Part shown: positions 1 to 8,550 of the stretch, one piece after another
How the letters are laid out: every line of letters begins with the position of its first letter
Numbering within the stretch: position 1 is the stretch's first letter
From: an uncultured Methylococcaceae bacterium
GTDB lineage: Bacteria > Pseudomonadota > Gammaproteobacteria > Methylococcales > Methylomonadaceae
Assembly (NCBI GenBank): GCA_903927955.1
Contig: CAIYOW010000070.1
Coordinates: 1 to 54,427, forward strand
Reading direction: 5' to 3'
Length of the DNA stretch: 54,427 nt
The notes under the pieces: generated by a model
Seen by the model: only the letters and a program-made list of their open reading frames with translations
Database searches by the model: none
What the model was told of the DNA's origin: nothing
Program-made: the position numbers and the translations under genes

Positions 1-530
1 CGGGCACTTTCGAGTTCTTGTATGAAAAAGGCGAGTTTTATTTTATTGAAATGAACACCCGTGTACAGGTTGAGCATCCCGTCACAGAAATGGTGACCGG
101 TTTTGATATTGTCAAAGAGCAACTACGCATCGCTGCGGGAATGCCGTTGTCAATCACCCAAGATCAAGTGACTATGCGCGGTCATGCCATTGAATGCCGC
201 TTGAATGCGGAAGACCCGCGCACCTTCATGCCTTGCCCCGGAAAAATTGACCAATTCCACATGCCGGGCGGGCCAGGCATACGCTGTGAAACACACATTT
301 ACAATGGCTATAAAGTACCGCCTTACTATGACTCTATGATCGGCAAACTGATTGCCCATGGCGAAGACCGCAAAAGTGCCATTGCCCGCATGAACACCGC
401 ACTGAGTGAAATCATCATCGACGGCATTAAAACCAATATCCCATTGCAGCATGACATCATGAATGACAGCGCCTTTGCTGCGGGCGGGCAGAATATCCAT
501 TATTTGGAAAAGAAACTCGGCCTTTATTGA
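1..530 (+). CDS. accC: Acetyl-CoA carboxylase biotin carboxylase subunit, C-terminal part (5' end outside window)
   Basis: This is the 3' portion of biotin carboxylase, which carboxylates biotin on AccB using ATP and bicarbonate as the first step of fatty-acid synthesis. The reading frame is open from base 3 and begins inside the protein ([18 protein letters not shown]). It carries the ATP-grasp active-site segment [15 protein letters not shown], then the C-terminal biotin carboxylase domain ([23 protein letters not shown]). Roughly the last 175 residues are present and the stop is normal. A perfect stem-loop follows, then prmA, the usual gammaproteobacterial order. The identification is secure; only the truncation by the window edge limits it. 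Confidence 0.97.
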   Translation, partial: GTFEFLYEKGEFYFIEMNTRVQVEHPVTEMVTGFDIVKEQLRIAAGMPLSITQDQVTMRGHAIECRLNAEDPRTFMPCPGKIDQFHMPGGPGIRCETHIYNGYKVPPYYDSMIGKLIAHGEDRKSAIARMNTALSEIIIDGIKTNIPLQHDIMNDSAFAAGGQNIHYLEKKLGLY

Positions 531-547
531 CACACCCGCTACATTCT

Positions 548-572
548 GGCTGGTATCAGATTCATACCAGCC
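548..572 (+). terminator. Stem-loop after accC
   Basis: A perfect 9-bp inverted repeat, GGCTGGTAT / ATACCAGCC, with a 7-nt loop lies 18 bases after the accC stop. No T-run follows, so it may be an mRNA 3'-end stabiliser or a weak terminator rather than a classic intrinsic terminator. Confidence 0.5.
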
Positions 573-663
573 GATGAAGTCACAATGGATGGCGTATTTT
601 TCCTATTCTACAACAGGCAGATGCTTCTGACCCAAGCATAAGCCTTCCTGAGCAAATATCACT

Positions 664-1542
664 ATGGCTTGGCAGCAATTTTCCGTCATCACCGATGCAG
701 ACACCGCCCCCGTGCTGGCAGATTTTTTTAGTGATGCGGGGGCTGTTTCCGTCACCTACATGGATGCCGAAGACCACCCCATTTATGAACCAGGCATTGG
801 CGAAACGGTTATCTGGCACAACACAGAAGTTATCGCACTCTTTGAGTCCGATGCCGAACCCGCGTTGATCCGCTCCCTTACCCATCGCCATTTTGATGCC
901 GAGCGATTGCAAAGTTGGCGGCACGAGCAAGTGGCTGACCAAGCTTGGGAACGTGCTTGGATGGCATTTTACCAACCCATGAAATTTGCCGACCGGCTAT
1001 GGGTTTGCCCTACCGGACAGGAACATCATGAAACGGGTTGCGTCTGCCTGACACTCGATCCGGGACTGGCCTTTGGCACGGGTACTCACCCCACCACAGC
1101 CCTCTGTTTAGAATGGCTTGCCAGCCAAGACTTGACCGGAAAGATAGTGGTTGACTACGGATGCGGTTCTGGCATTTTGGCGGTTGCCGCTGTTTTGCTC
1201 GGGGCTAAAGCCGCTCATGCGGTCGATATTGACCCACAAGCATTGACCGCCACCCACGATAACGCAGCAAAAAACAAAGTGAAAGACCGCATACATTGCT
1301 ATCTGCCCGAACACTTCACCCCCTTACAAGCCGATGTAGTGGTCGCCAACATTCTTGCCAAACCCTTAATTGAGCTATCATCATCCATTAGCGGCTTAGT
1401 GTTGGACGGTGGACAGTTAGTCTTATCGGGTATCTTAACGGAACAGGCGGATGCAGTGATGGCAGCGTATGCATCGGCGGTCACATTTGCGCATCCTGTA
1501 CAACAAGAAGACTGGGTTAGGCTGGACGGCAAAAAGCCATAA
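664..1542 (+). CDS. prmA: Ribosomal protein L11 methyltransferase
   Basis: PrmA trimethylates ribosomal protein L11 using S-adenosylmethionine. The 292-residue length is normal for the family. The N-terminal L11-recognition domain (about 1-100) is followed by the linker segment DPGLAFGTGTHPTT (about 132-145), the class I SAM-binding glycine loop VVDYGCGSG (about 162-170), and the NILAKPL motif (about 229), which corresponds to the family's N-[IL]-[LA]-x-x-P motif. The start ATG at 664 gives the expected N-terminus MAWQQ. Its position after accC is conserved in many gammaproteobacteria. Nothing unusual was seen. Confidence 0.96.
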   Translation: MAWQQFSVITDADTAPVLADFFSDAGAVSVTYMDAEDHPIYEPGIGETVIWHNTEVIALFESDAEPALIRSLTHRHFDAERLQSWRHEQVADQAWERAWMAFYQPMKFADRLWVCPTGQEHHETGCVCLTLDPGLAFGTGTHPTTALCLEWLASQDLTGKIVVDYGCGSGILAVAAVLLGAKAAHAVDIDPQALTATHDNAAKNKVKDRIHCYLPEHFTPLQADVVVANILAKPLIELSSSISGLVLDGGQLVLSGILTEQADAVMAAYASAVTFAHPVQQEDWVRLDGKKP

Positions 1543-1702
1543 CTGCACCTTTGGACTGGCCGCATCGCCCGCCAAAATTTCTGACCATCAGAAAATTTCT
1601 TATGACACCAAAACCACAACGGACAGCACGCACTTTTCAGTCATTGTGCCGATGGTGCCAACCACGCGTTAATTGGCTTCTTAAAAATTGCCGCCTACCC
1701 TA

Positions 1703-1719
1703 GTGACACCTTATGTCAC
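1703..1719. repeat. Short perfect hairpin/dyad upstream of rlmI
   Basis: GTGACA-N5-TGTCAC is a perfect 6-bp dyad 33 bases before the rlmI start. It could be an operator or a leader hairpin. A looser AT-rich inverted repeat lies earlier in the same gap (about 1576-1602). No clear promoter was recognised in the 209-base prmA-rlmI gap. Confidence 0.3.
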
Positions 1720-1751
1720 CTTAGCGGTTACATCCACCCCCTATTATTGAT

Positions 1752-2948
1752 ATGGCACATCCCGAGATATACCTAAAAAAAAATGAAGACCGGCGTCTAC
1801 GTAAAGGCCACAGCTGGGTGTTCAGCAACGAAATAGACACACAACGCTCACCCCTTGACAGCTACAATGCAGGGGATTTGGTGCAAGTGACAGGTCACGA
1901 TGGCAAAGCTATAGGCATCGCCTATATCAATCCACAAGCATTGATTTGCGCCCGCTTGTTGTCCAGAAAAACCAATCTGAAATGTGGCGTCAACTTTTTT
2001 AAGGAGCGCCTCACAACCGCATTAACGCTTCGCAACACACTATTTGACAAGCCTTATTACCGGCTAGTTTTCGGTGAAAGTGATGGTCTGCCGGGGGTTG
2101 TGATTGATCGTTTTGGTGCGGTGTTATCCGTGCAAATCACCACAGTGGGCATGGATATCCGCAAAACCAGCTTAATTGAAGCACTGGTCGAATTACTTGC
2201 CCCTAGTGCAATTATCCTAAAAAATGACACTCAGCAACGCCAATTGGAAGGCTTGGAGCAAGAACCTGAAATAGCTTACGGACAACTCCCCGATAAACTC
2301 ATTATTGAAGAAAATGGCGCCCAATTTAGGGTTGATATTTTGGACGGACAAAAGACCGGCTGGTTTTACGACCATCGCGTCAGCCGTGGCCAACTCGCCA
2401 GCCTTGCGAAAAACCAGCGCGTACTGGATTTATTTTGCTATACCGGCGCGTGGGGCATACCGGCGGCAATCGCAGGCGCATCAGAAGTCGTCTGTGTCGA
2501 TGCTTCAGAACCTGCCTTAGTTCTGGCAAGAGAAAATGCGGCGCTCAACAACGTCAGTGAACAAATAAACTTCATCCATAGCGATGTTTTTGAATTCTTA
2601 AAAAACGCCCGTCAGGAAAATCAACTGTTTGACATTGTAGTACTGGATCCTCCCGCCCTGATCAAACGCAAAAAAGATTTTAAAGAAGGCTACGAAGCCT
2701 ACCGACGGCTTAACCATCTCGCCCTGCAAGTTTTAGCAAAAAATGGTATCTTGGTTTCCGCATCGTGTTCGCATCATTTAAGCAGGGAAAATTTACAAGA
2801 AATATTGCGCTCATCAGGCCGCCATATTGACCGCCACTTGGTGTTTTTTGCCAGCGGGGGACAAGGCCCGGATCATCCTATAGACCCTGCAGCACCTGAA
2901 ACCGAATACTTAAAAACCTATTTCTGCTCAGTATCCCCAAGCCTTTAA
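1752..2948 (+). CDS. rlmI: 23S rRNA (cytosine-5)-methyltransferase, RlmI family
   Basis: RlmI makes 5-methylcytosine at position 1962 of 23S rRNA. The protein has 398 residues, close to the E. coli length. It starts with a PUA RNA-binding domain (KKNEDRRLRKGHSWVFSNEI, about 8-27), has a central segment (GESDGLPGVVIDRFG), and ends in a Rossmann-like methyltransferase domain with VLDLFCYTGAWG (about 225), LDPPALIKRKKDF (about 298) and SASCSHHL (about 336), whose Cys fits the catalytic residue of m5C enzymes. It lies between prmA and the metal-binding pair. The family assignment is strong, while the exact rRNA target is inferred from the family. Confidence 0.92.
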   Translation: MAHPEIYLKKNEDRRLRKGHSWVFSNEIDTQRSPLDSYNAGDLVQVTGHDGKAIGIAYINPQALICARLLSRKTNLKCGVNFFKERLTTALTLRNTLFDKPYYRLVFGESDGLPGVVIDRFGAVLSVQITTVGMDIRKTSLIEALVELLAPSAIILKNDTQQRQLEGLEQEPEIAYGQLPDKLIIEENGAQFRVDILDGQKTGWFYDHRVSRGQLASLAKNQRVLDLFCYTGAWGIPAAIAGASEVVCVDASEPALVLARENAALNNVSEQINFIHSDVFEFLKNARQENQLFDIVVLDPPALIKRKKDFKEGYEAYRRLNHLALQVLAKNGILVSASCSHHLSRENLQEILRSSGRHIDRHLVFFASGGQGPDHPIDPAAPETEYLKTYFCSVSPSL

Positions 2949-2967
2949 AACATACGGGCAACGATTT

Positions 2968-3156
2968 ATGCCTGCCGAAAATCACCAGGAAGCCTGCAAA
3001 TTATGTAGCCAAAAAGTTGCCATTAAAGGCTTTACCTTAGTGCTAGCAGGTAAAGAGTATAAATTTTGCTGTGCCGGTTGCCTGTGCATTTTCAGACTGC
3101 TGTATAGCGAAAAACAACACAATAACTATCCACCCAACACAAACAAGGAGTCTTAG
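2968..3156 (+). CDS. Small free-standing cysteine-rich metal-binding protein
   Basis: This 62-residue protein has the pattern of the metal-binding domain that normally sits at the N-terminus of CcoI/FixI-type copper ATPases (Pfam ATPase-cat_bd): an early CKLC pair (C11, C14), a short beta-rich stretch, then KFCCAGC at about 36-42. The family is associated with binding of Cu or another soft metal; here it is free-standing, with no ATPase attached. Only 19 bases separate it from rlmI, and the next gene starts 2 bases after its stop, with the Shine-Dalgarno of that gene (AAGGAG) inside its last codons. The two genes are therefore probably co-translated and may work together. The function is unknown. 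Confidence 0.75.
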   Translation: MPAENHQEACKLCSQKVAIKGFTLVLAGKEYKFCCAGCLCIFRLLYSEKQHNNYPPNTNKES

Positions 3157-3158
3157 AA

Positions 3159-3695
3159 ATGAAAGCCTGTGAAACCTGTTCCAACCGCGTAGATATTGGC
3201 AAAAATTATAAACAAATTTCCTTTACCATCCGCACAGCGGCTATGGCTTTGGTTTATTTGCCTATCCTGACGCTGCCTTTTGTGTTTATCAGCGCCTATT
3301 TGACGTATTACCACTTGCGCATGACAGGTGCCACCAACCTGAAAAAATATAAAGACTTCCTGCCCGACCGCGCCAGCCACCGTTACACGTTGAAAAGCCA
3401 AATCACCATGCACCCCACTTTTAAACCCAGCGTGTCACAGTCCAAATTATTTTGGATATTAAACTGCACATGGTATTGCCCGTACAGCGTGGCCCTATTT
3501 GAATGGCACACTTATTTGGTCAAAGTCGTTGAAAACTGGTGGTGCCCGTTCGGCCATGACAAAAAAGAGGGCTATAGCAACGCACCCATTGACAAGTCAT
3601 TTTGGCATATCTATCCACATGATGCCGCCAAACTGCACGAAGAAGATTTTAACAATCCTATCTGGAATGAAAATACTGACATCAAACCCGACTAA
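3159..3695 (+). CDS. Conserved hypothetical membrane protein with Cys motifs
   Basis: I do not recognise a characterised family. The 178-residue protein begins with MKACETC (C4, C7). It has one or two hydrophobic segments at about 25-52 (AMALVYLPILTLPFVFISAYL), then a polar, aromatic-rich domain with NCTWYCPYS (C103, C107) and NWWCPFGH (C129, H133). Cys and His pairs on both sides of a membrane segment suggest metal or redox chemistry. A strong Shine-Dalgarno AAGGAG lies just ahead, overlapping the end of the metal-binding gene. A strong intrinsic terminator follows the gene. No signal peptide was seen. The protein appears intact, with codon use like that of its neighbours. Confidence 0.8.
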   Translation: MKACETCSNRVDIGKNYKQISFTIRTAAMALVYLPILTLPFVFISAYLTYYHLRMTGATNLKKYKDFLPDRASHRYTLKSQITMHPTFKPSVSQSKLFWILNCTWYCPYSVALFEWHTYLVKVVENWWCPFGHDKKEGYSNAPIDKSFWHIYPHDAAKLHEEDFNNPIWNENTDIKPD

Positions 3696-3756
3696 ATAAA
3701 CGGAAACGACACGACTAGCTTGCATCCCAAGCAACCATAATACTTTCCGTAACAAC

Positions 3757-3793
3757 CCAAAAGCACCCGGCACAGACATCGGGGTGCTTTTGG
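3757..3793 (+). terminator. Intrinsic terminator after the membrane-protein gene
   Basis: A perfect 12-bp stem, CCAAAAGCACCC / GGGTGCTTTTGG, has a 13-nt loop and an A-rich left and T-rich right arm. It separates the metal-binding pair from dusB. It could work in both directions, but both neighbours run on the + strand. Confidence 0.8.
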
Positions 3794-3834
3794 CCATACC
3801 CACCATTTAGCTCATCCTTATTCTACAAGCCATT

Positions 3835-4803
3835 ATGCAGATAGGCGCTTATCGACTGCCCAACAATGTAGTGCTAGCCCCTATGGCCGGCGTAAGCGAC
3901 CGCCCGTTCCGGGAAATCTGCATTCGCTACGGGGCCGGATTGGCAGTGTCAGAAATGGTCGCTTCCAAGCCCGATCTGGCAGGACACAAAAAGACCCTAT
4001 TAAAAGCAGACCATAATGGTGAAACAGGCTTGCGCTCGGTGCAAATTGTAGGCACGGATCCGGCCGAAATGGCAGCTGCCGCCAAAATCAATACCGAACG
4101 CGGCGCGCAGATCATCGACATCAATATGGGCTGCCCCGCCAAAAAAGTCTGTTCAGTGGCGGCGGGGTCTGCCTTGCTAAAAAACGAACCCTTAGTTGAA
4201 CGGATACTGTCCGCCGTGGTCAACGCAGTGGATGTGCCGGTGACGCTAAAAATCCGCACCGGTTGGGACTTACAAAACCGCAATGCCTTGACCATTGCCC
4301 GTATTGCCGAACAAAATGGCATTGCCGCATTGACCGTACATGGCCGCACCCGTGCCTGCAAATTTGCCGGACACGCCGAATATGACACGGTCAGACAAAT
4401 CAAGCAATCAGTCAGCATACCCATCATTGCCAATGGCGATATTGATTCGCCGGAAAAAGCCCGGCAAGTCCTCGCAACAACCGGGGTCGATGCCATCATG
4501 ATAGGCCGGGCGGCACAAGGCAACCCCTGGTTGTTCAAGCAAATCCGGCATTTTTTGGACACTGGCGCCACGCTAGCCGCACCCACCCACACCGAAATCT
4601 ACCCGACATTGCTAGGCCACCTGCAAGCGCTTTACAGCTTTTATGGCAATATAAGCGGTGTTAAAATAGCCCGCAAACATATTGCTTGGTATTTACACCC
4701 ATTGGCACCCGCCATTAGCCAAGACCGCAAAAACCTCATCAACCAAGCAACCACCCCTGCCCAACAAATTGCTCAGGTTAATGCCGTTTTTAATTACTTA
4801 TAA
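3835..4803 (+). CDS. dusB: tRNA-dihydrouridine synthase B
   Basis: DusB reduces uridine to dihydrouridine in tRNA with FMN and NADPH. The 322 residues match the family. The N-terminus has the flavin-binding segment VVLAPMAGVSDRPFREIC. INMGCPAKKVC contains the catalytic Cys at about 100. VTLKIRTGW and LTVHGRTR contribute the FMN phosphate site, and ANGDIDSPEKA and DAIMIGRAAQGNPWLF complete the TIM barrel. It is followed 23 bases later by fis, the classic dusB-fis operon. In this arrangement the promoter upstream of dusB normally drives fis and is growth-phase controlled; that is family knowledge, not seen here. Confidence 0.96.
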   Translation: MQIGAYRLPNNVVLAPMAGVSDRPFREICIRYGAGLAVSEMVASKPDLAGHKKTLLKADHNGETGLRSVQIVGTDPAEMAAAAKINTERGAQIIDINMGCPAKKVCSVAAGSALLKNEPLVERILSAVVNAVDVPVTLKIRTGWDLQNRNALTIARIAEQNGIAALTVHGRTRACKFAGHAEYDTVRQIKQSVSIPIIANGDIDSPEKARQVLATTGVDAIMIGRAAQGNPWLFKQIRHFLDTGATLAAPTHTEIYPTLLGHLQALYSFYGNISGVKIARKHIAWYLHPLAPAISQDRKNLINQATTPAQQIAQVNAVFNYL

Positions 4804-4826
4804 CTTAACACTGTTGTGGAGCATAA

Positions 4827-5096
4827 ATGGACGATACTTTTACTTCAAACATTGAAACCAATCAACCAATATGCCCTCTCTCCGTATTCGTCAGACAAAC
4901 TATCGATGCCCATTTTAGCCAAGCAAATGGCGATGAAATCCAAGGGCTTTACGCAATGGTCATCGGTGCTGTTGAAAAGCCGCTATTGGAAGCGGCACTT
5001 GAGCATTCAGGTCACAACCAAAGCAAAGCAGCCAAAGCATTAGGCTTAAGCCGCAGCACCTTACGGAAAAAAATTGACCATTATGGCTTATCCTAG
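4827..5096 (+). CDS. fis: DNA-binding protein Fis
   Basis: Fis is a small nucleoid protein that bends DNA and activates rRNA and other promoters. The protein has 89 residues, near the E. coli length of 98. The N-terminal arm is followed by helices ending in the C-terminal helix-turn-helix SGHNQSKAAKALGLSRSTLRKKI (about 62-84), the family hallmark. The start ATG is preceded by a GGAG Shine-Dalgarno at good spacing. It is downstream of dusB in the usual operon. Confidence 0.95.
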   Translation: MDDTFTSNIETNQPICPLSVFVRQTIDAHFSQANGDEIQGLYAMVIGAVEKPLLEAALEHSGHNQSKAAKALGLSRSTLRKKIDHYGLS

Positions 5097-5150
5097 CCGT
5101 TAGCAACACCCTCTTATGGCTTACGCCTTTTTATTTGCTATTTCTCTATT

Positions 5151-6710
5151 ATGAACAAAAAAATTACCCGCGCCTTGATCAGTGTTTCCGACAAATCCGG
5201 CATTGTCGATTTTTGTCGTGAGCTTAACCTGTTGGGCGTTGCCCTACTATCAACTGGAGGAACTGCCAAATTATTGGCGGACAACGCCATCCCCGTCACC
5301 GAAGTGTCTGACTATACAGGCTTCCCTGAAATGATGGACGGACGGGTAAAAACCTTGCACCCCAAAGTGCACGGCGGCATTTTAGGCCGTCGCGGTATTG
5401 ACGATGCCATCATGGCAGAAAATGACATCTTGCCCATAGATATGGTCGTGGTCAATTTGTATCCCTTTGCCCAAACCGTCGCCCAGCCTGATTGCAGCTT
5501 TGAGACCGCCATAGAAAATATCGACATCGGTGGCCCCACCATGCTCCGTGCCGCCGCCAAAAACCATGCCGATGTAGCCGTAGTGGTCAATCCTGATGAT
5601 TACGGCCTTGTGCTTGCCGAACTGAAAGGCAGCGGACAGCAACTAAGCGGACAAACCCGCTTTGCTTTGGCCGTCAAATGCTTTGCCCATACCGCAAACT
5701 ACGACACCCAAATAACCCGCTATTTAAGCAGCCTGAACGGTGTGCAATTCCCTGAAACGCTAAACTTACAATTTGTCCACCAGCAAGCTTTGCGTTACGG
5801 TGAAAACCCCCACCAAAGCGCCGCATTTTACCGCGATCCGACCGCCGCCTCCGGCAGCTTGGCTACCGCCCAGCAACTGCAAGGCAAGGAACTGTCTTAC
5901 AACAATATTGCCGATGCCGATGCCGCCCTGGAATGTGTCAAAGCATTCCCTGAACTGCCAACCTGCGTTATCGTCAAACACGCCAATCCCTGCGGTGTGG
6001 CGCAGGCACAAGACATTTTGACCGCCTACGACCGGGCTTACCAAACCGACCCCACTTCAGCCTTTGGCGGCATTATCGCCTTCAACCGCGAGCTGGATGC
6101 CGCCACGGCAGCCGCAATCATTGCACGGCAATTTGTAGAAGTCATTATTGCCCCTACCATTAGCGAAGCGGCACAAACACTGCTTGCCGCCAAAGCCAAT
6201 ATCCGCGTGCTAGCCTGTGGCGCGTGGCCCGAACAATACCCACCGGCGTTCGATTACAAACGCGTTGCAGGCGGCTTGCTGGTACAGGACAAAGACCAAG
6301 GGCAGCTCAACCCCGCCGATTTAAAAATAGTCAGCCAACGCGCCCCAACCGAACAGGAAATGGCCGATATGCTGTTTACTTGGAGAGTCGCCAAATTTGT
6401 CAAATCCAACGCCATTGTGTACGGCAAGAATAGCCAAACCATTGGCGTGGGTGCAGGGCAAATGAGCCGTGTCTACTCCGCCAAAATAGCCGGTATCAAA
6501 GCTAACGATGAAGGCCTGCAAGTGTCCGGTTCCGCCTTGGCTTCGGATGCCTTCTTCCCGTTCCGCGATGGTATCGATGCCGCCGCCGAAGCAGGCATCA
6601 CCGCCATTATCCATCCCGGCGGCTCAATGCGCGATGCCGAAGTGATTGCAGCGGCGGATGAACACGGTATTACTATGGTATTTACAGGAATGCGGCATTT
6701 CAGGCATTAA
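5151..6710 (+). CDS. purH: Bifunctional AICAR formyltransferase / IMP cyclohydrolase
   Basis: PurH carries out the last two steps of IMP synthesis: formyl transfer to AICAR, then ring closure. The 519-residue protein has an N-terminal MGS-like cyclohydrolase domain ([39 protein letters not shown]). The formyltransferase domain carries the catalytic KHANPCG motif at about 276-282, plus the [12 protein letters not shown] and [10 protein letters not shown] segments. The pathway partner purD lies downstream, but the two are separated by an ATPase/DUF4276 pair beginning only 21 bases after the purH stop. The enzyme itself appears complete. Confidence 0.97.
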   Translation: MNKKITRALISVSDKSGIVDFCRELNLLGVALLSTGGTAKLLADNAIPVTEVSDYTGFPEMMDGRVKTLHPKVHGGILGRRGIDDAIMAENDILPIDMVVVNLYPFAQTVAQPDCSFETAIENIDIGGPTMLRAAAKNHADVAVVVNPDDYGLVLAELKGSGQQLSGQTRFALAVKCFAHTANYDTQITRYLSSLNGVQFPETLNLQFVHQQALRYGENPHQSAAFYRDPTAASGSLATAQQLQGKELSYNNIADADAALECVKAFPELPTCVIVKHANPCGVAQAQDILTAYDRAYQTDPTSAFGGIIAFNRELDAATAAAIIARQFVEVIIAPTISEAAQTLLAAKANIRVLACGAWPEQYPPAFDYKRVAGGLLVQDKDQGQLNPADLKIVSQRAPTEQEMADMLFTWRVAKFVKSNAIVYGKNSQTIGVGAGQMSRVYSAKIAGIKANDEGLQVSGSALASDAFFPFRDGIDAAAEAGITAIIHPGGSMRDAEVIAAADEHGITMVFTGMRHFRH

Positions 6711-6731
6711 AAAATTTAACAGGAATTGTCA

Positions 6732-7913
6732 ATGCTTTTGCACGAAATAACGCTGACTCATTTGCTGTCGTTTGAAAAAACCAAGCTTGAACTCAAACAG
6801 CTAAATATATTAATCGGGCATAACGGTAGTGGAAAATCCAACCTGATTGAAGCAATTGGCCTCCTGCAATCTGCACCTAGCGGGATTGCCGGGTCAATTC
6901 GGGAAAGTGGCGGCATTGCCGATTGGATATGGCAAGGCACGCCACCTTTCCAACCAACTGGCATTGAAACGGTCGTTGAATATCCGGCAACTTCCCCAAC
7001 AAATATCCGTTACGGCATTGAGTTTTCTGGTATCAATCAGCGCTTGGAAATTCGGGATGAATGTATTGGAAATGAAAACTACATCTTTAAAGCTTCTAAC
7101 CCCAACCAATTCTTCTTTTATTATCGCAATGGTATCCCGTATATAAATTTTAAAGACAATTCTTCTGCTAGCGGTAAAGTACGGCAATTGAGGCGCGAAG
7201 ATATCGATATTGAAAAATCCATCCTCGCACAAAGGCGCGACCCCGACCATTACCCAGAGCTAACCTATTTAGCCGATGTTTTCGCCAAGATACGCATTTA
7301 CCGCGACTGGACTTTTGGCCGGCAAACAGCCCCCCGATTGCCGCAAAAAACCGATCTGCCTTCTGATTTTTTACTAGAAAATTGTCAAAATTTGGGCTTG
7401 GTTCTCAATAAACTAGGCAATATCCCCGCCGCCAAATCAGTCATTGTAGAAGCATTAAATGCCCTTTACCCATCAGTCACTGATTTTGGCGTCAATATAG
7501 AAGGAGGCAGCGTACAGGTTTTTTTGCATGAAGGCCGTTTTCCTATACCCGCCACACGGCTTTCAGACGGCACACTACGCTATTTGTGTTTGCTTGCTAT
7601 TCTTTGCCACCCTAATCCACCGCCATTAATTTGCATCGAAGAGCCAGAATTAGGATTACATCCAGACGCACTCAATCAATTGGCAGATTTGATGAAATTA
7701 GCATCGGAACGCACCCAATTGATCGTCACCACCCACTCGGATTTGCTGGTCGATGCTTTCACAAATAGCCCTGATGATGTGGTGATTTTTGAAAAGGATG
7801 GAGAAGCATCCCATGTCAAGCGTTTAGATGCCACTGAGTTGGGCGTATGGCTTAACAAATACACATTAGGACAAATGCGGCAAAGCGGGCACATAGGCGG
7901 CAACCGATGGTAA
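6732..7913 (+). CDS. SMC/OLD-like AAA ATPase (AAA_21 type), putative defence-module subunit
   Basis: This is an ABC-type ATPase of the SMC/OLD/RecF superfamily. It has the Walker A loop GHNGSGKSN at about 29-37, an ABC-like signature LSDGTLRYL at about 278, Walker B LICIEEPELGLHP at about 299, and the switch-region TTHSD at about 333. The long insert between Walker A and the signature lacks an obvious coiled coil. ATG 6732 was chosen over a TTG at 6726 because AGGA at 6721-6724 sits 7 bases before it. The stop overlaps the DUF4276 gene. Such pairs (AAA ATPase plus a TOPRIM-like protein, compare OLD/AbiL/PARIS-type systems) are associated with anti-phage abortive infection; that role is inferred here. 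Confidence 0.85.
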   Translation: MLLHEITLTHLLSFEKTKLELKQLNILIGHNGSGKSNLIEAIGLLQSAPSGIAGSIRESGGIADWIWQGTPPFQPTGIETVVEYPATSPTNIRYGIEFSGINQRLEIRDECIGNENYIFKASNPNQFFFYYRNGIPYINFKDNSSASGKVRQLRREDIDIEKSILAQRRDPDHYPELTYLADVFAKIRIYRDWTFGRQTAPRLPQKTDLPSDFLLENCQNLGLVLNKLGNIPAAKSVIVEALNALYPSVTDFGVNIEGGSVQVFLHEGRFPIPATRLSDGTLRYLCLLAILCHPNPPPLICIEEPELGLHPDALNQLADLMKLASERTQLIVTTHSDLLVDAFTNSPDDVVIFEKDGEASHVKRLDATELGVWLNKYTLGQMRQSGHIGGNRW

Positions 7914-8509
7914 CAATTTATGTCGAAGGTGGCGCGCCCGGTGCTTTAAAAGCAAGTTGCCGGCAAGGATTTAAGAAGTTTTTCGAAAAGTCGGGATTAA
8001 AAGGAAAAATGCCCAGCGTTGTGGCCTGCGGTAGTAGAAACGATGCCTATAATGACTTTTGCACTGCACTTGCCCGAGCAAAAAATACCGATTTTGTGGT
8101 GTTGCTGGTAGACAGCGAAGCACCTGTTACAGTCAATCAAAACCAAGTTTGGCAACATGTTCGGGAAAAAGATAAATGGCAACAACCCGATGCAGCCAAA
8201 CAAGAGCATTTGCACTTCATGGCAGAATGTATGGAGGCTTGGTTTATGGCCGACAAAGATTACCTAAAAGCCTATTTTGGTCAAGGTTTCGACACCAATA
8301 AGCTGCCTGACCAACCGGATATTGAAAAAATTACTAAAACCGATTTGTACAGTGGCTTGAAAAAAGCCACAAAAAACTGCAAAACAAAAGACGGTTACGG
8401 TAAAGGTCAAGATTCTTTTAAAATTCTTGCCAAGATTGATCCACACAAAGTCATTCAATGCTCGCCGTTTGCCGCCCGACTTTTATCCCATTTAAAGACA
8501 TGCCTATAA
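7907..8509 (+). CDS. DUF4276 family protein (TOPRIM-like), partner of the upstream ATPase
   Basis: The 200-residue protein opens with IYVEGGAPG (E at about 6), has LLVDSEAPV at about 67-75, and contains HFMAECMEAWFMAD at about 105-118. This spacing of an N-terminal Glu and a later D-x-E is the pattern seen in DUF4276 proteins, which are thought to be TOPRIM-like and thus possible nucleases. It overlaps the ATPase gene by 7 bases, so the two are very likely translationally coupled and form one module. The catalytic activity is not demonstrable from sequence alone. The partner ATPase and a position between purH and purD support an acquired accessory function. Confidence 0.8.
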   Translation: MVTIYVEGGAPGALKASCRQGFKKFFEKSGLKGKMPSVVACGSRNDAYNDFCTALARAKNTDFVVLLVDSEAPVTVNQNQVWQHVREKDKWQQPDAAKQEHLHFMAECMEAWFMADKDYLKAYFGQGFDTNKLPDQPDIEKITKTDLYSGLKKATKNCKTKDGYGKGQDSFKILAKIDPHKVIQCSPFAARLLSHLKTCL

Positions 8510-8550
8510 GGTGCAATTGTGCCCCCAAACATTAACCCGAGAACAACCTT

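Noticed and set aside
1469-1672. 67-codon frame spanning the prmA end
   Set aside because: Most of it overlaps prmA in another frame; the part beyond the prmA stop is short and has no recognisable feature.
3927-4592. 221-codon frame antisense to dusB
   Set aside because: It is fully covered by dusB, whose motifs and length are secure; the antisense product is low-complexity (Ser/Ala/Arg).
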